A DNA stretch of 64,000 bases from an uncultured Lachnospiraceae bacterium (GTDB lineage Bacteria; Bacillota; Clostridia; Lachnospirales; Lachnospiraceae). Shown in pieces: positions 39,615 through 47,762 of this stretch. The stretch's first letter is position 1. The number at the start of each line of letters is the position of its first letter. The position numbers and the translations under genes were made by a program. The stretch covers positions 1 through 64,000 of the forward strand of contig CANPZI010000003.1 in NCBI GenBank assembly GCA_947588995.1, in the 5' to 3' direction. Below the pieces are notes generated by a model. The model saw only the letters and a program-made list of their open reading frames with translations, was not told the DNA's origin and made no database searches.

Positions 39615-40493
39615 TCACTCATGCATCTGCTGTACATAGAGCGGCAGGTCGAAGCCCTCCTCCTTATGCGCGAGGAAAAGCGTACCGATATTCTGCCCTG
39701 CCAGAATCCTGTGGATCACCTTGATGTCCGCACTGTTGGCAATCACCATGTCCACACCCATATTGTTGGCGATCTTCGCCGCCTGCAGCTTCGTGTTCAT
39801 GCCGCCCGTGCCGGAATCACTGCCTGTGGAGGCCTTGCCCATCTCCATCAGCTCGTCCGTCAGTTTCTCCACCACTTCGATATATTTTGCCTCCGGGTTT
39901 CGCCGCGGATCGTCCGTGTAGAGCCCGTCGATGTCAGACAAAAGCAGCAGCATGTCGGCGTCGATCAACGAGGCGACGATCGCCGAGAGCGTATCGTTGT
40001 CTCCGATCCCCAGCTCATAAGTCGCAATGGTATCGTTCTCGTTCACAATCGGCACCACGCCAAGCTTGAAGAGTTCCATAAACGTGTTGCGCGCATTGAA
40101 ACGGTTCAGGTTGTCAATGATCGTATTCTTCGTCATCAGGATCTGCGCCGCCACCTGATTGTACTCCGCAAAAATCTTCTGATAGGTCATCATCAGCCTC
40201 GCCTGTCCGATGGCCGCGCAGGCCTGTTTCAGCGCCGTCGGATTATCCTCGCCGGTGTTCTGCATCATAATCGCTTTTTTCCCCGCGGCAATCGCCCCGG
40301 ACGTCACCAACACCACATCCTTGCCGCGATTCCTGAGATCGCACAGTTCACGCACGAGCACGTCCAGTTTTGTGTAGTCGAAATCTCCCGTCTCTTTATG
40401 CTGCAGGGACGACGAACCGATCTTGATCACGATCCGTTTCTTGTCTTGCAGCCTCTCTCTGATGTCTGCCATATTTTCCCCACTAAGCTCCAT
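39615..40493 (-). CDS. proB: Glutamate 5-kinase
   Basis: RIVIKIGSSSLQHKETG; VTSGAIAAGKKAI; GIGDNDTLSAIVASLIDADMLLLLSDIDGLYTDDPRRNPEAKYI. Confidence 0.96.
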   Translation of the reverse strand: MELSGENMADIRERLQDKKRIVIKIGSSSLQHKETGDFDYTKLDVLVRELCDLRNRGKDVVLVTSGAIAAGKKAIMMQNTGEDNPTALKQACAAIGQARLMMTYQKIFAEYNQVAAQILMTKNTIIDNLNRFNARNTFMELFKLGVVPIVNENDTIATYELGIGDNDTLSAIVASLIDADMLLLLSDIDGLYTDDPRRNPEAKYIEVVEKLTDELMEMGKASTGSDSGTGGMNTKLQAAKIANNMGVDMVIANSADIKVIHRILAGQNIGTLFLAHKEEGFDLPLYVQQMHE

Positions 40494-40505
40494 TCTTTAC
40501 CGCAT

Positions 40506-42161
40506 TTACCGCAGCCCGTTTTCTCCTGAAGACGCCGTAAACGGGCGGTATCTCGCCGCAATCTTCTCCGCAGTCAGCATACCGTCCATAGCCGCCGAGG
40601 TGATGCCGCCGGCATAGCCGGCTCCCTCGCCGCAGGGATAGAGCCCCCGCACAGCCGACTGTCCTGACTCGTCCCGCATAATCCGGACGGGCGAGGAGGT
40701 CCTGCTCTCCACGCCGGACAGCCAGGCGCCGCCGTCAGCAAAGCCGCGCATCGACTGACCAATCAAGTCAATTCCCTCGACAAGCGCCTCGTTCAATTCC
40801 CGCGGCAAAATATCGTGCACCGCCGCCATGCGGTACGCTCCCCTGACAGCCGGGGCAAAACCGACATAGTCCCGCGCGATCACGGACATGCCCGCATCCG
40901 TCCCTGTCACGGCCCGCCTGTAATCCCCGTAAGTCTCCACAGGCACGGCGCCTACCCCAATCCGATACGCCCGCTCTTCCAGTCTCCTCTGAAAAGCCAC
41001 GCCCGCAAGCGGCGAATCTCCCCCGTAGTCCTCCGGTGTTACCGTGACAATCACGGCGCTGTTGCTGTTTGCGCCGCCCCGGCCGCTGTAGCTCATACCG
41101 TTCACCGCGAGCTTGTCCCGCTCGGAGGAAGCGTTCACCACATAGCCGCCCGGACACATGCAGAAAGAATAAACGCCCCTGCCCGACGACGTCTGCGCCG
41201 TCACCTTGTAGCTGGCCGCCGGAAGCCGCGGATCGAACGACTGCCCATACTGAACCGCATCGATCATCCGCCTGGGGTGTTCCATACGCAGCCCCACCGC
41301 GAAAGCTTTCGCCTCCATCGGCACATGCCTGTCATACAGCATGGCAAAGGTATCTCTGGCGCTGTGCCCCACGGCGAGAACCACCGCCTCGCACACGATC
41401 GTCTCCCTGTCATTTACCACGACGCCCGCTATCTGCCCGTCCGTACAGCGTATGTCCGTCACCTGTGCCTCGAAGCGTACCTCGCCTCCCCAGGCGAGAA
41501 TCTGCTCTCTGAGACGGCGCACTACTCTGCACAGAATATCCGTACCGATATGCGGCTTCGCCTCGTACAAAATCTCCTCCGGCGCTCCGGCCTCCGCAAA
41601 GATGCGCAGCACTTCCCTGTTTCTGCCGTTTTTATCTTTCACCAGCGTATTCAGCTTGCCGTCTGAAAATGTCCCCGCGCCGCCCTCGCCGAACTGTACG
41701 TTGGATGCGGGATCAAGCACGCCCTCCCGCCAGAAGCGCTCCACGTCCTCGCGCCGCTCTTCCACACACCTGCCGCGCTCCAGAACGAGCGGGCTGTAGC
41801 CGTGCTTCGCCAGCAGATAAGCGCAGAAAAGCCCCGCCGGACCGCTGCCGATGACGACCGGCCTGTGGACAAGCCGCTCTGTGCCGCCTGCCGCAAAGGT
41901 ATATCTTTGCTCCGTCACCGCCTGTACCTGCGCGCTGTGACAGCGCGCCAGCACTTTCTCTTCCGTCTTCACGCTGACATCCACCGAATAGACGATGGAA
42001 ATCTCCGGCTTCTTTCTGGCATCTATGGACTTCCTGGCGATCTGCCAGGACAGAACCGCATCGGGGGAGATCCGCAGGATCTTCGCCGCTTTTTCCAAAA
42101 TATCCTCCCGCCTGTGTGACAGAGGGAGCCTGACCTGATTTACCCTGATCATCGCCCGCAA
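40506..42161 (-). CDS. Uncharacterised FAD-dependent dehydrogenase
   Basis: RPVVIGSGPAGLFCAYLLAKHGYSPLVLERG; GEGAGYAGGITSAAMDGMLTAEKI. Confidence 0.9.
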   Translation of the reverse strand: MRAMIRVNQVRLPLSHRREDILEKAAKILRISPDAVLSWQIARKSIDARKKPEISIVYSVDVSVKTEEKVLARCHSAQVQAVTEQRYTFAAGGTERLVHRPVVIGSGPAGLFCAYLLAKHGYSPLVLERGRCVEERREDVERFWREGVLDPASNVQFGEGGAGTFSDGKLNTLVKDKNGRNREVLRIFAEAGAPEEILYEAKPHIGTDILCRVVRRLREQILAWGGEVRFEAQVTDIRCTDGQIAGVVVNDRETIVCEAVVLAVGHSARDTFAMLYDRHVPMEAKAFAVGLRMEHPRRMIDAVQYGQSFDPRLPAASYKVTAQTSSGRGVYSFCMCPGGYVVNASSERDKLAVNGMSYSGRGGANSNSAVIVTVTPEDYGGDSPLAGVAFQRRLEERAYRIGVGAVPVETYGDYRRAVTGTDAGMSVIARDYVGFAPAVRGAYRMAAVHDILPRELNEALVEGIDLIGQSMRGFADGGAWLSGVESRTSSPVRIMRDESGQSAVRGLYPCGEGAGYAGGITSAAMDGMLTAEKIAARYRPFTASSGENGLR

Positions 42162-42220
42162 CGCTTTCTTTTGGCTGTCCGCATCGTCGTCTTTCCCATC
42201 CTATACCGCTCCGCGTCCGC

Positions 42221-43033
42221 TCAGAAATTCTCCACGAACGTCACCGCAAGCCGCACCCATGTAGTTACCTCAGGCTGAAGCTCTTTGCCGTTCTCCGAAC
42301 ATGTCAGCCTTGTACCGAGAGAAAGCCCATGGCAGCCTTTCGGATAAATATGGCTCTCGAAAGGTACGTCAGCCTTTCTCAGCGCCTGCATAAAGAGCAG
42401 TGAATTTTCCACCGGCACAGTCTGATCCTCATAGGTGTGCCACAGGAATGTTTTCGGCGTATCCGCACTCACCCGATATTCCAGAGACATCTGCCCAACC
42501 AGCTCGTCATACCTGCCGCCGAGCAGCTTGACGAAAGAATCCCTGTGCGCAAATTCACCGGATGTGATGACCGGATAGCTCAGGAGCATGCCGTCCGGGC
42601 GAAGCTGCTCTGCACGCCGTGCGCCCACAGCCTCACGCAGGAAATCTTCGCGCCAGAAGCATCCCAGCGATGCCGCCAGATGCCCGCCCGCGGAGGATCC
42701 CTGCACAAATATCCTGTCGGACCGGATATGCCACTCTCCCGCGTGCTCCCGCAGCAGCATCATCGCTTTCGCCAGTTCCAGAAGCTGTGCCGGATAGACG
42801 GCAGGCGCGACGGAATAGTGCAGCACGGCCGCATGAAAACCCGCAGCCAAAAACTGCAGCGCAATAAATTCTCCCTCTCTGACAGACACATGACTGTAGC
42901 CGCCGCCCGGACAGATCAGGATTAACGGCCTCTCTTTGATCAGCAAACCCTCCGGCGTATCCATCAGGTAAGTGGTGAGCACAGGCGCGCCAACGCTGCC
43001 CTCCACGCGCATGTCATATGTCTGATAGTGCAT
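42221..43033 (-). CDS. Alpha/beta hydrolase (acetyl-esterase-like)
   Basis: ILICPGGGYSHVSVREGE; FVQGSSAGGHLAASLGCFW (GxSxGG); C-terminal H in YPKGCHGLSLG. Confidence 0.92.
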   Translation of the reverse strand: MHYQTYDMRVEGSVGAPVLTTYLMDTPEGLLIKERPLILICPGGGYSHVSVREGEFIALQFLAAGFHAAVLHYSVAPAVYPAQLLELAKAMMLLREHAGEWHIRSDRIFVQGSSAGGHLAASLGCFWREDFLREAVGARRAEQLRPDGMLLSYPVITSGEFAHRDSFVKLLGGRYDELVGQMSLEYRVSADTPKTFLWHTYEDQTVPVENSLLFMQALRKADVPFESHIYPKGCHGLSLGTRLTCSENGKELQPEVTTWVRLAVTFVENF

Positions 43034-43118
43034 GATTATCCCTCCATGTGTCTCTCCGCACTCGCCATATCTGCCTTATTGTAGCAATGCAGAGCATAAA
43101 AGTCAATGAAGCCCCTCT

Positions 43119-44855
43119 TCACTCCGCCTGCGCATACAGACACAGGCTCATATTGCCCTGCAGCATGGCGGCATCACAGCCGCAGGGCAGCGCGAAGCAG
43201 TCTCCCTCGCCTATCAACTGCCCGTTGATCAGGCCGTCGCCCTCCTCTACACGCGCGAACAGGAAAGCATCTTCCCGCTTCAGCGCAAACGGCCCCGTGA
43301 CGGTCAGTCTCTCCGGCAGGCCTGCTGACAGCTTGGGAAAGCCCGCCGCCTTAGCGCCGCCGAACAGTTCCGGCTTCTCCCGCTGCAGCGCAGAGAGCGT
43401 CATGCCCTGATAGACACCCTCTTTCACCAGATAAGCGGCCGGATCCTCCTCCCTGCCCGTCGGTTCAAGGAACAGGAGCGGCCTTGGCGTCTGGTTCACG
43501 GAAAGGTTCGCCCCGTTTTCCGCCATCACTTTTTGATACCAGAAAGCGGAATCCTTGGCGATACGCTTCTGTGTCGCGAAATCCACATGCACGATGCCGA
43601 ACCGCTCGCTGAAGCCTTTCTCCCACTCAAAATTGTCAAGGAACGTCCACAGGAAATAACCTCTCACATCCGCCCCCTCATCGCTCGCACACTGCAGCGC
43701 GGACAGATAACGGTCGAGAAAAGTGATCCTGTTCGGGTCGTGCACCCGGCCGTCGGCGGAGATCAGATCGTGGCAGGACATGCCGTTCTCGGTTATGTAT
43801 AGCGGTGTCTTGTATCTGTCGTAGATAAATTTGACGCCCCAATACAGACATTCCGGCGTCACCGGCCAGTTTGCCGCCGTCTTTGGCGCTCCCGCGGGAG
43901 CCGAGACAAATTCCGGCTCGCCGTCCGCTCCTGCCCTGATGATATAACCGTTATAGATATTCTGGCCCATAAAGTCGATGGGCTGCGAGATCAGCTTCAT
44001 ATCCTCCTCGGTGATCTCGGGGAGATACTCCTTGAATTTTTCCAGACCGCTCTCAGGGTATTTCCCCAGAAAGACGGGATCGTTAAACCATGCCACGTTC
44101 CAGGTCCAGTTGTCGAGAGGACCGTAAAAAGAGAACAGCACTTTCCTGGCCGCCTCGATGTCCTCCGGTTTATTGCTCTCCGGGTACGCCATGCTGCAGG
44201 TGGGCGCATAGCCGATCTTGATCGGACGCTTCGCGTATTTGCGCAGCGTAATTACCGCCTGTCCGTGCGCCCGCATGGCATTGTGCGCGATCTGAAACGT
44301 CTCCGCAAGCGGCAGTTTCTTTCCCGGCGCATGTACGCCGGTCAGATGTCCCAGCCCGACGAAGCACTGAGGCTCGTTCAAGGTCACGATATACTCACAC
44401 AGATCGGTAAAATTCTCCGCAATTACTTTCGCGTACTCCGCAAACCACTGGATGGATTCCTCGTTGAGCCAGCCGCCCCGATCCTGCAGCGCCTGCGGGA
44501 ACTCCCAGTGATACATGGTCAGATACGGCGTAATGCCATTCTCTTTCATCGCCAGGATCATATCCCGATACATGGAGATGGCTTTCTCATTGACCCTGCC
44601 GGTTCCCTCCGGCATAATCCGGCTCCAGTTGACCGAAAAGCGGTATGCTTTGATGCCGAGAAGCCGCATCAGTTTATAATCGTCCCGGTATCTGTGCATG
44701 TGATCGCAGGCTACTGCCGCATTCCTGCCGTCCGCGGTATGCCCCTCCTCAGCGAAAGCATCCCAGATCATCCGGCCCGCACCGTCATCCGGATCCTTAC
44801 CCTCTATCTGATAGGCGCTGCTGGCAACACCCCAGACAAAATCGTCTCTGAACAT
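43119..44855 (-). CDS. GH1 glycoside hydrolase with C-terminal extension
   Basis: FVWGVASSAYQIEGKDPDDGAGRMIWDAFAE; TLNEPQCF (acid/base NEP); LYITENGMSC (nucleophile TENG). About 120 aa beyond the usual GH1 end. Confidence 0.94.
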   Translation of the reverse strand: MFRDDFVWGVASSAYQIEGKDPDDGAGRMIWDAFAEEGHTADGRNAAVACDHMHRYRDDYKLMRLLGIKAYRFSVNWSRIMPEGTGRVNEKAISMYRDMILAMKENGITPYLTMYHWEFPQALQDRGGWLNEESIQWFAEYAKVIAENFTDLCEYIVTLNEPQCFVGLGHLTGVHAPGKKLPLAETFQIAHNAMRAHGQAVITLRKYAKRPIKIGYAPTCSMAYPESNKPEDIEAARKVLFSFYGPLDNWTWNVAWFNDPVFLGKYPESGLEKFKEYLPEITEEDMKLISQPIDFMGQNIYNGYIIRAGADGEPEFVSAPAGAPKTAANWPVTPECLYWGVKFIYDRYKTPLYITENGMSCHDLISADGRVHDPNRITFLDRYLSALQCASDEGADVRGYFLWTFLDNFEWEKGFSERFGIVHVDFATQKRIAKDSAFWYQKVMAENGANLSVNQTPRPLLFLEPTGREEDPAAYLVKEGVYQGMTLSALQREKPELFGGAKAAGFPKLSAGLPERLTVTGPFALKREDAFLFARVEEGDGLINGQLIGEGDCFALPCGCDAAMLQGNMSLCLYAQAE

Positions 44856-44903
44856 CTATGTATCTCCTTTCAGCATGTGATCATAATAGACCGTATATTT
44901 ATC

Positions 44904-44947
44904 ATTGTACTATCGCGGCACGGAAAGTACAAGCACAACCGTGCCGC
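44904..44947 (-). promoter_or_regulatory. GH1 gene promoter with overlapping inverted repeat
   Basis: Minus strand TTGTAC (44927-44932), 17-nt spacer, TACAAT (44904-44909). GCGGCACGG (44915-44923) / CCGTGCCGC (44939-44947). Confidence 0.6.
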
Positions 44948-44967
44948 AACTCTTATGCACTTTTCGC

Positions 44968-46404
44968 TCACTCTTTCGATTCCGGCAGACGCAGGCGAAA
45001 CAGGCGCTTGGCCAGCTGTTTCGGATTGAAAGGAAGAATCGGATAGATATAGCTCTTGTCCGACAGCGTCTTGTTGCCGATGACCGCCCAGAGGAAAATC
45101 AAGATGGCGGCGATATATCCGTACAGTCCGAAAATCGCGGTCAGAATCAGATTGAGGATCCGCATGAATTTCAGCGCGTATCCGAGTTCATAATTCTGCT
45201 GGGTATAGTTGGCAAGCGCGACGAAAGCCATGTACAGCATGACCTCGGCGTTAAACCAGCCGCTGTTCACCGAAAATTCACCGAGCACAAGTGCCGCCAT
45301 CACGCTCAAGGGCGTACTCAGCATATTCGGTGTGTTGACCGCCGCCAGTTTCAGGCCGTCGATCGCCAGTTCCAGGATCAGGAATTGAGCGATCAGCGGA
45401 ATATTCGCTTTCTCCTGCAGCATAATAAACTCAAAAGATGGAGGCAGCCACTGCGGATGCTCCATCAGGAGCAGAAAAGTCGGCGTCATGATGTAAGTCA
45501 GAATGGAGATCAGGAATCTGGCCAGTCTGAGATACGTCCCCGTGATCGGCGGGAAATAGTAATCGTCCGCCTCCTCCACAATATCAAAAATGGATGTCGG
45601 CACAATCATGGCGGAGGGCGAATTGTCCACCAGAATCACGATGTCTCCCTCCAATACCTGCGCCGCCGCCACATCCGGCCGCTCTGTAAATTTGAATTTC
45701 GGGAAAGGATTGTACCATCTGCGCTGATACAGACATTCCGCCAGACTCTCCTGATTCATGGTCAGGGCATCAACTTTGATCTCCCCGATCCTCTTCTTCA
45801 CTTTTTCCAAAAAAACGTGATCCACCCGGTTATCCATATAACAAAGCACAATATCCGTGCGGGAACTCTCTCCTGCATTCATGATCTCCATGCGAAGCTC
45901 GGTGCTCCTGATCCGCCGTCTGATCAGAGCCGTGTTGAACACAATCGTCTCCACAAAACCGTCCTTGGAACCGCGCAGTGTCTTGTCTTTGTCCGGTTCC
46001 TCCACGCCTCTGGCAGGATAGGTGCGGGAATCAATCAGGATGCATCTGTCATAGCCGTCGATAAACAGGGCGAACACGCCGGACAGAATGCTGCAGAGAA
46101 TCTCATCCCAGGAATCCTTTAAGTCCACCTCCACATAGGGCGTCGCTTTCTTCGCCATCTCATGCACATTTTCCGGCATATCAGCGGGCTTTAAGCCAAT
46201 AAAATACTGCAGTATCTTCATCATCAGTTCATCCTTGCAGAAGCCGTCGATAAAATAAATGCACGCCTGCCTTCCGCCCACCTCGATCACGCGGTAGACA
46301 ATATCGAAACTTATGTCCGGTTTCATGTGCTCATCCATATAGGACATCGTCTGCTGCAGGGACGGTGTCATCTTGCCGCTCAGTCTCTCTTCTCTGTTTT
46401 GCAC
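44968..46404 (-). CDS. GerA/SpoVAF-family spore germination protein
   Basis: LEGDIVILVDNSPSAMIVPTSIFDIVEEADDYYFPPITGTYLRLARFLI; C-terminal TM bundle; 478 aa. Confidence 0.9.
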   Translation of the reverse strand: MQNREERLSGKMTPSLQQTMSYMDEHMKPDISFDIVYRVIEVGGRQACIYFIDGFCKDELMMKILQYFIGLKPADMPENVHEMAKKATPYVEVDLKDSWDEILCSILSGVFALFIDGYDRCILIDSRTYPARGVEEPDKDKTLRGSKDGFVETIVFNTALIRRRIRSTELRMEIMNAGESSRTDIVLCYMDNRVDHVFLEKVKKRIGEIKVDALTMNQESLAECLYQRRWYNPFPKFKFTERPDVAAAQVLEGDIVILVDNSPSAMIVPTSIFDIVEEADDYYFPPITGTYLRLARFLISILTYIMTPTFLLLMEHPQWLPPSFEFIMLQEKANIPLIAQFLILELAIDGLKLAAVNTPNMLSTPLSVMAALVLGEFSVNSGWFNAEVMLYMAFVALANYTQQNYELGYALKFMRILNLILTAIFGLYGYIAAILIFLWAVIGNKTLSDKSYIYPILPFNPKQLAKRLFRLRLPESKE

Positions 46405-46536
46405 TGCAAAAAAACTCCTTCCAGGGTCATACCGTATTTTCCTTAGTATGTCTTGAAAGAAGCTTCTCTATACGCCGCCGTATCTTGTTTTTGCCTGTCT
46501 CCTCTGTGTGCTGTGACAGCAGGCACGGTCTGCAGG

Positions 46537-46980
46537 CTACTGCTTTCCGGTGCTGCCATGACCGCCCCTGTCTGCGTCTTCAAGGTGCATGACTTCGTCG
46601 AAGACGATCTTCGGCTGGTTCTCCATAATGCGGAACTGGCAGATTCGATCGTTCACATGAATCTCGGTGTCCCGCAGCGCATACACCGGCATAAACCACT
46701 GGTCATTGTCGCCGCAGTAGGAAGAATCGATGACGCCCATATGATTGGTCTGAATGATACCGAAATTTTTATAGGTAGAACTTCTCGGCACTACATGCGC
46801 TTCATAGCCCTCCGGAAGCTTCATGCCCACCCCCAGCGGAATCAGCCGGAACTCTCCCGCTTTCAGCGCAACGTCCTCCGCGGCTCTCAAGTCGATCCAG
46901 TCGGACTTGCCGTCTATGTAAGCCAGCTTGTCTATCTTGTCCGTAAAATATTTGATGGTAATCGTCTCACTGCGCATCAC
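46537..46980 (-). CDS. dUTP diphosphatase
   Basis: [54 protein letters not shown]. Confidence 0.9.
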   Translation of the reverse strand: MMRSETITIKYFTDKIDKLAYIDGKSDWIDLRAAEDVALKAGEFRLIPLGVGMKLPEGYEAHVVPRSSTYKNFGIIQTNHMGVIDSSYCGDNDQWFMPVYALRDTEIHVNDRICQFRIMENQPKIVFDEVMHLEDADRGGHGSTGKQ

Positions 46981-47073
46981 GATACTCCTTTTGCTGTCAA
47001 TCTGTTATATCACGCCGTATGGCGCAGCCGACACCGTCGGCACAGCCGCACTTCCTCTCTGTCCGCAGATATC

Positions 47074-47583
47074 TCATGCGTAATCTCCGCAATGCAATAC
47101 GGGATTCGCCGGATCTGTCTGTTTCAGACTCGCCTGCACGTCGATCACCCGCTGATTGCTGCTCCCCCTCCAGAGCAGTTTCGTGTCTTTCAGATCGACC
47201 TTGAACTCTCCATCCACGAGCACATCCACATACTTCATGACCGGATAGTGCAGAATATCTTCCCAGCTGTCTCCGGTATACAGCCAGATCGTCTTGTCCG
47301 GATATTTCGTCTTGATCTCTTTCATCAGACCGCGCACGTCGAGCCGGTTCGCCGCATGCAGCGGGTCTCCCCCTGAAAATGTGATGCCGCTGATGTATGG
47401 TTTGTCCAACTGGTCGAAGATCTCCTGCCTGGCGGCATCGTCAAAAGGAAGCCCCCCGTCAGGATCCCAGGTGATGGGATTGTGGCACTCTTTGCAGCAG
47501 TGCGTGCAGCCAGCCAGCCAGAGCACCACGCGCAGACCGTCGCCGTTGAGCATGTCGTCTTTGGTTATATTGTGGTATCTCAT
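47074..47583 (-). CDS. nrdG: Anaerobic ribonucleoside-triphosphate reductase activating protein
   Basis: MRYHNITKDDMLNGDGLRVVLWLAGCTHCCKECHNPITW; GISFSGGDPL-type GITFSGGDPLHAANR. Start trimmed from 47670. Confidence 0.95.
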   Translation of the reverse strand: MRYHNITKDDMLNGDGLRVVLWLAGCTHCCKECHNPITWDPDGGLPFDDAARQEIFDQLDKPYISGITFSGGDPLHAANRLDVRGLMKEIKTKYPDKTIWLYTGDSWEDILHYPVMKYVDVLVDGEFKVDLKDTKLLWRGSSNQRVIDVQASLKQTDPANPVLHCGDYA

Positions 47584-47642
47584 AGAACTGTCTTTCTCCC
47601 CATTTACTACATTTACTCCTGTGAAAATACTCATGTGAAAAC

Positions 47643-47756
47643 CTCTGCATGTCCCATGCAGAGCCCTCATTCGCTCCGTCTTTGACTCCGCTCATGATGG
47701 ACGCTCGCCATAAACATGCGATCTGCCGCAAGCGGCAATCGCATGTTCATGGCTCG
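47643..47756 (-). repeat. Two hairpins in the nrdD-nrdG intergenic region
   Basis: CTCTGCATG-tcc-CATGCAGAG (47643-47663, TTTT follows on minus). CTCGCCATAAACATGCGATCTGCCGC / GCGGCAATCGCATGTTCATGGCTCG (47704-47756). Confidence 0.7.
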
Positions 47757-47762
47757 CTGTTT

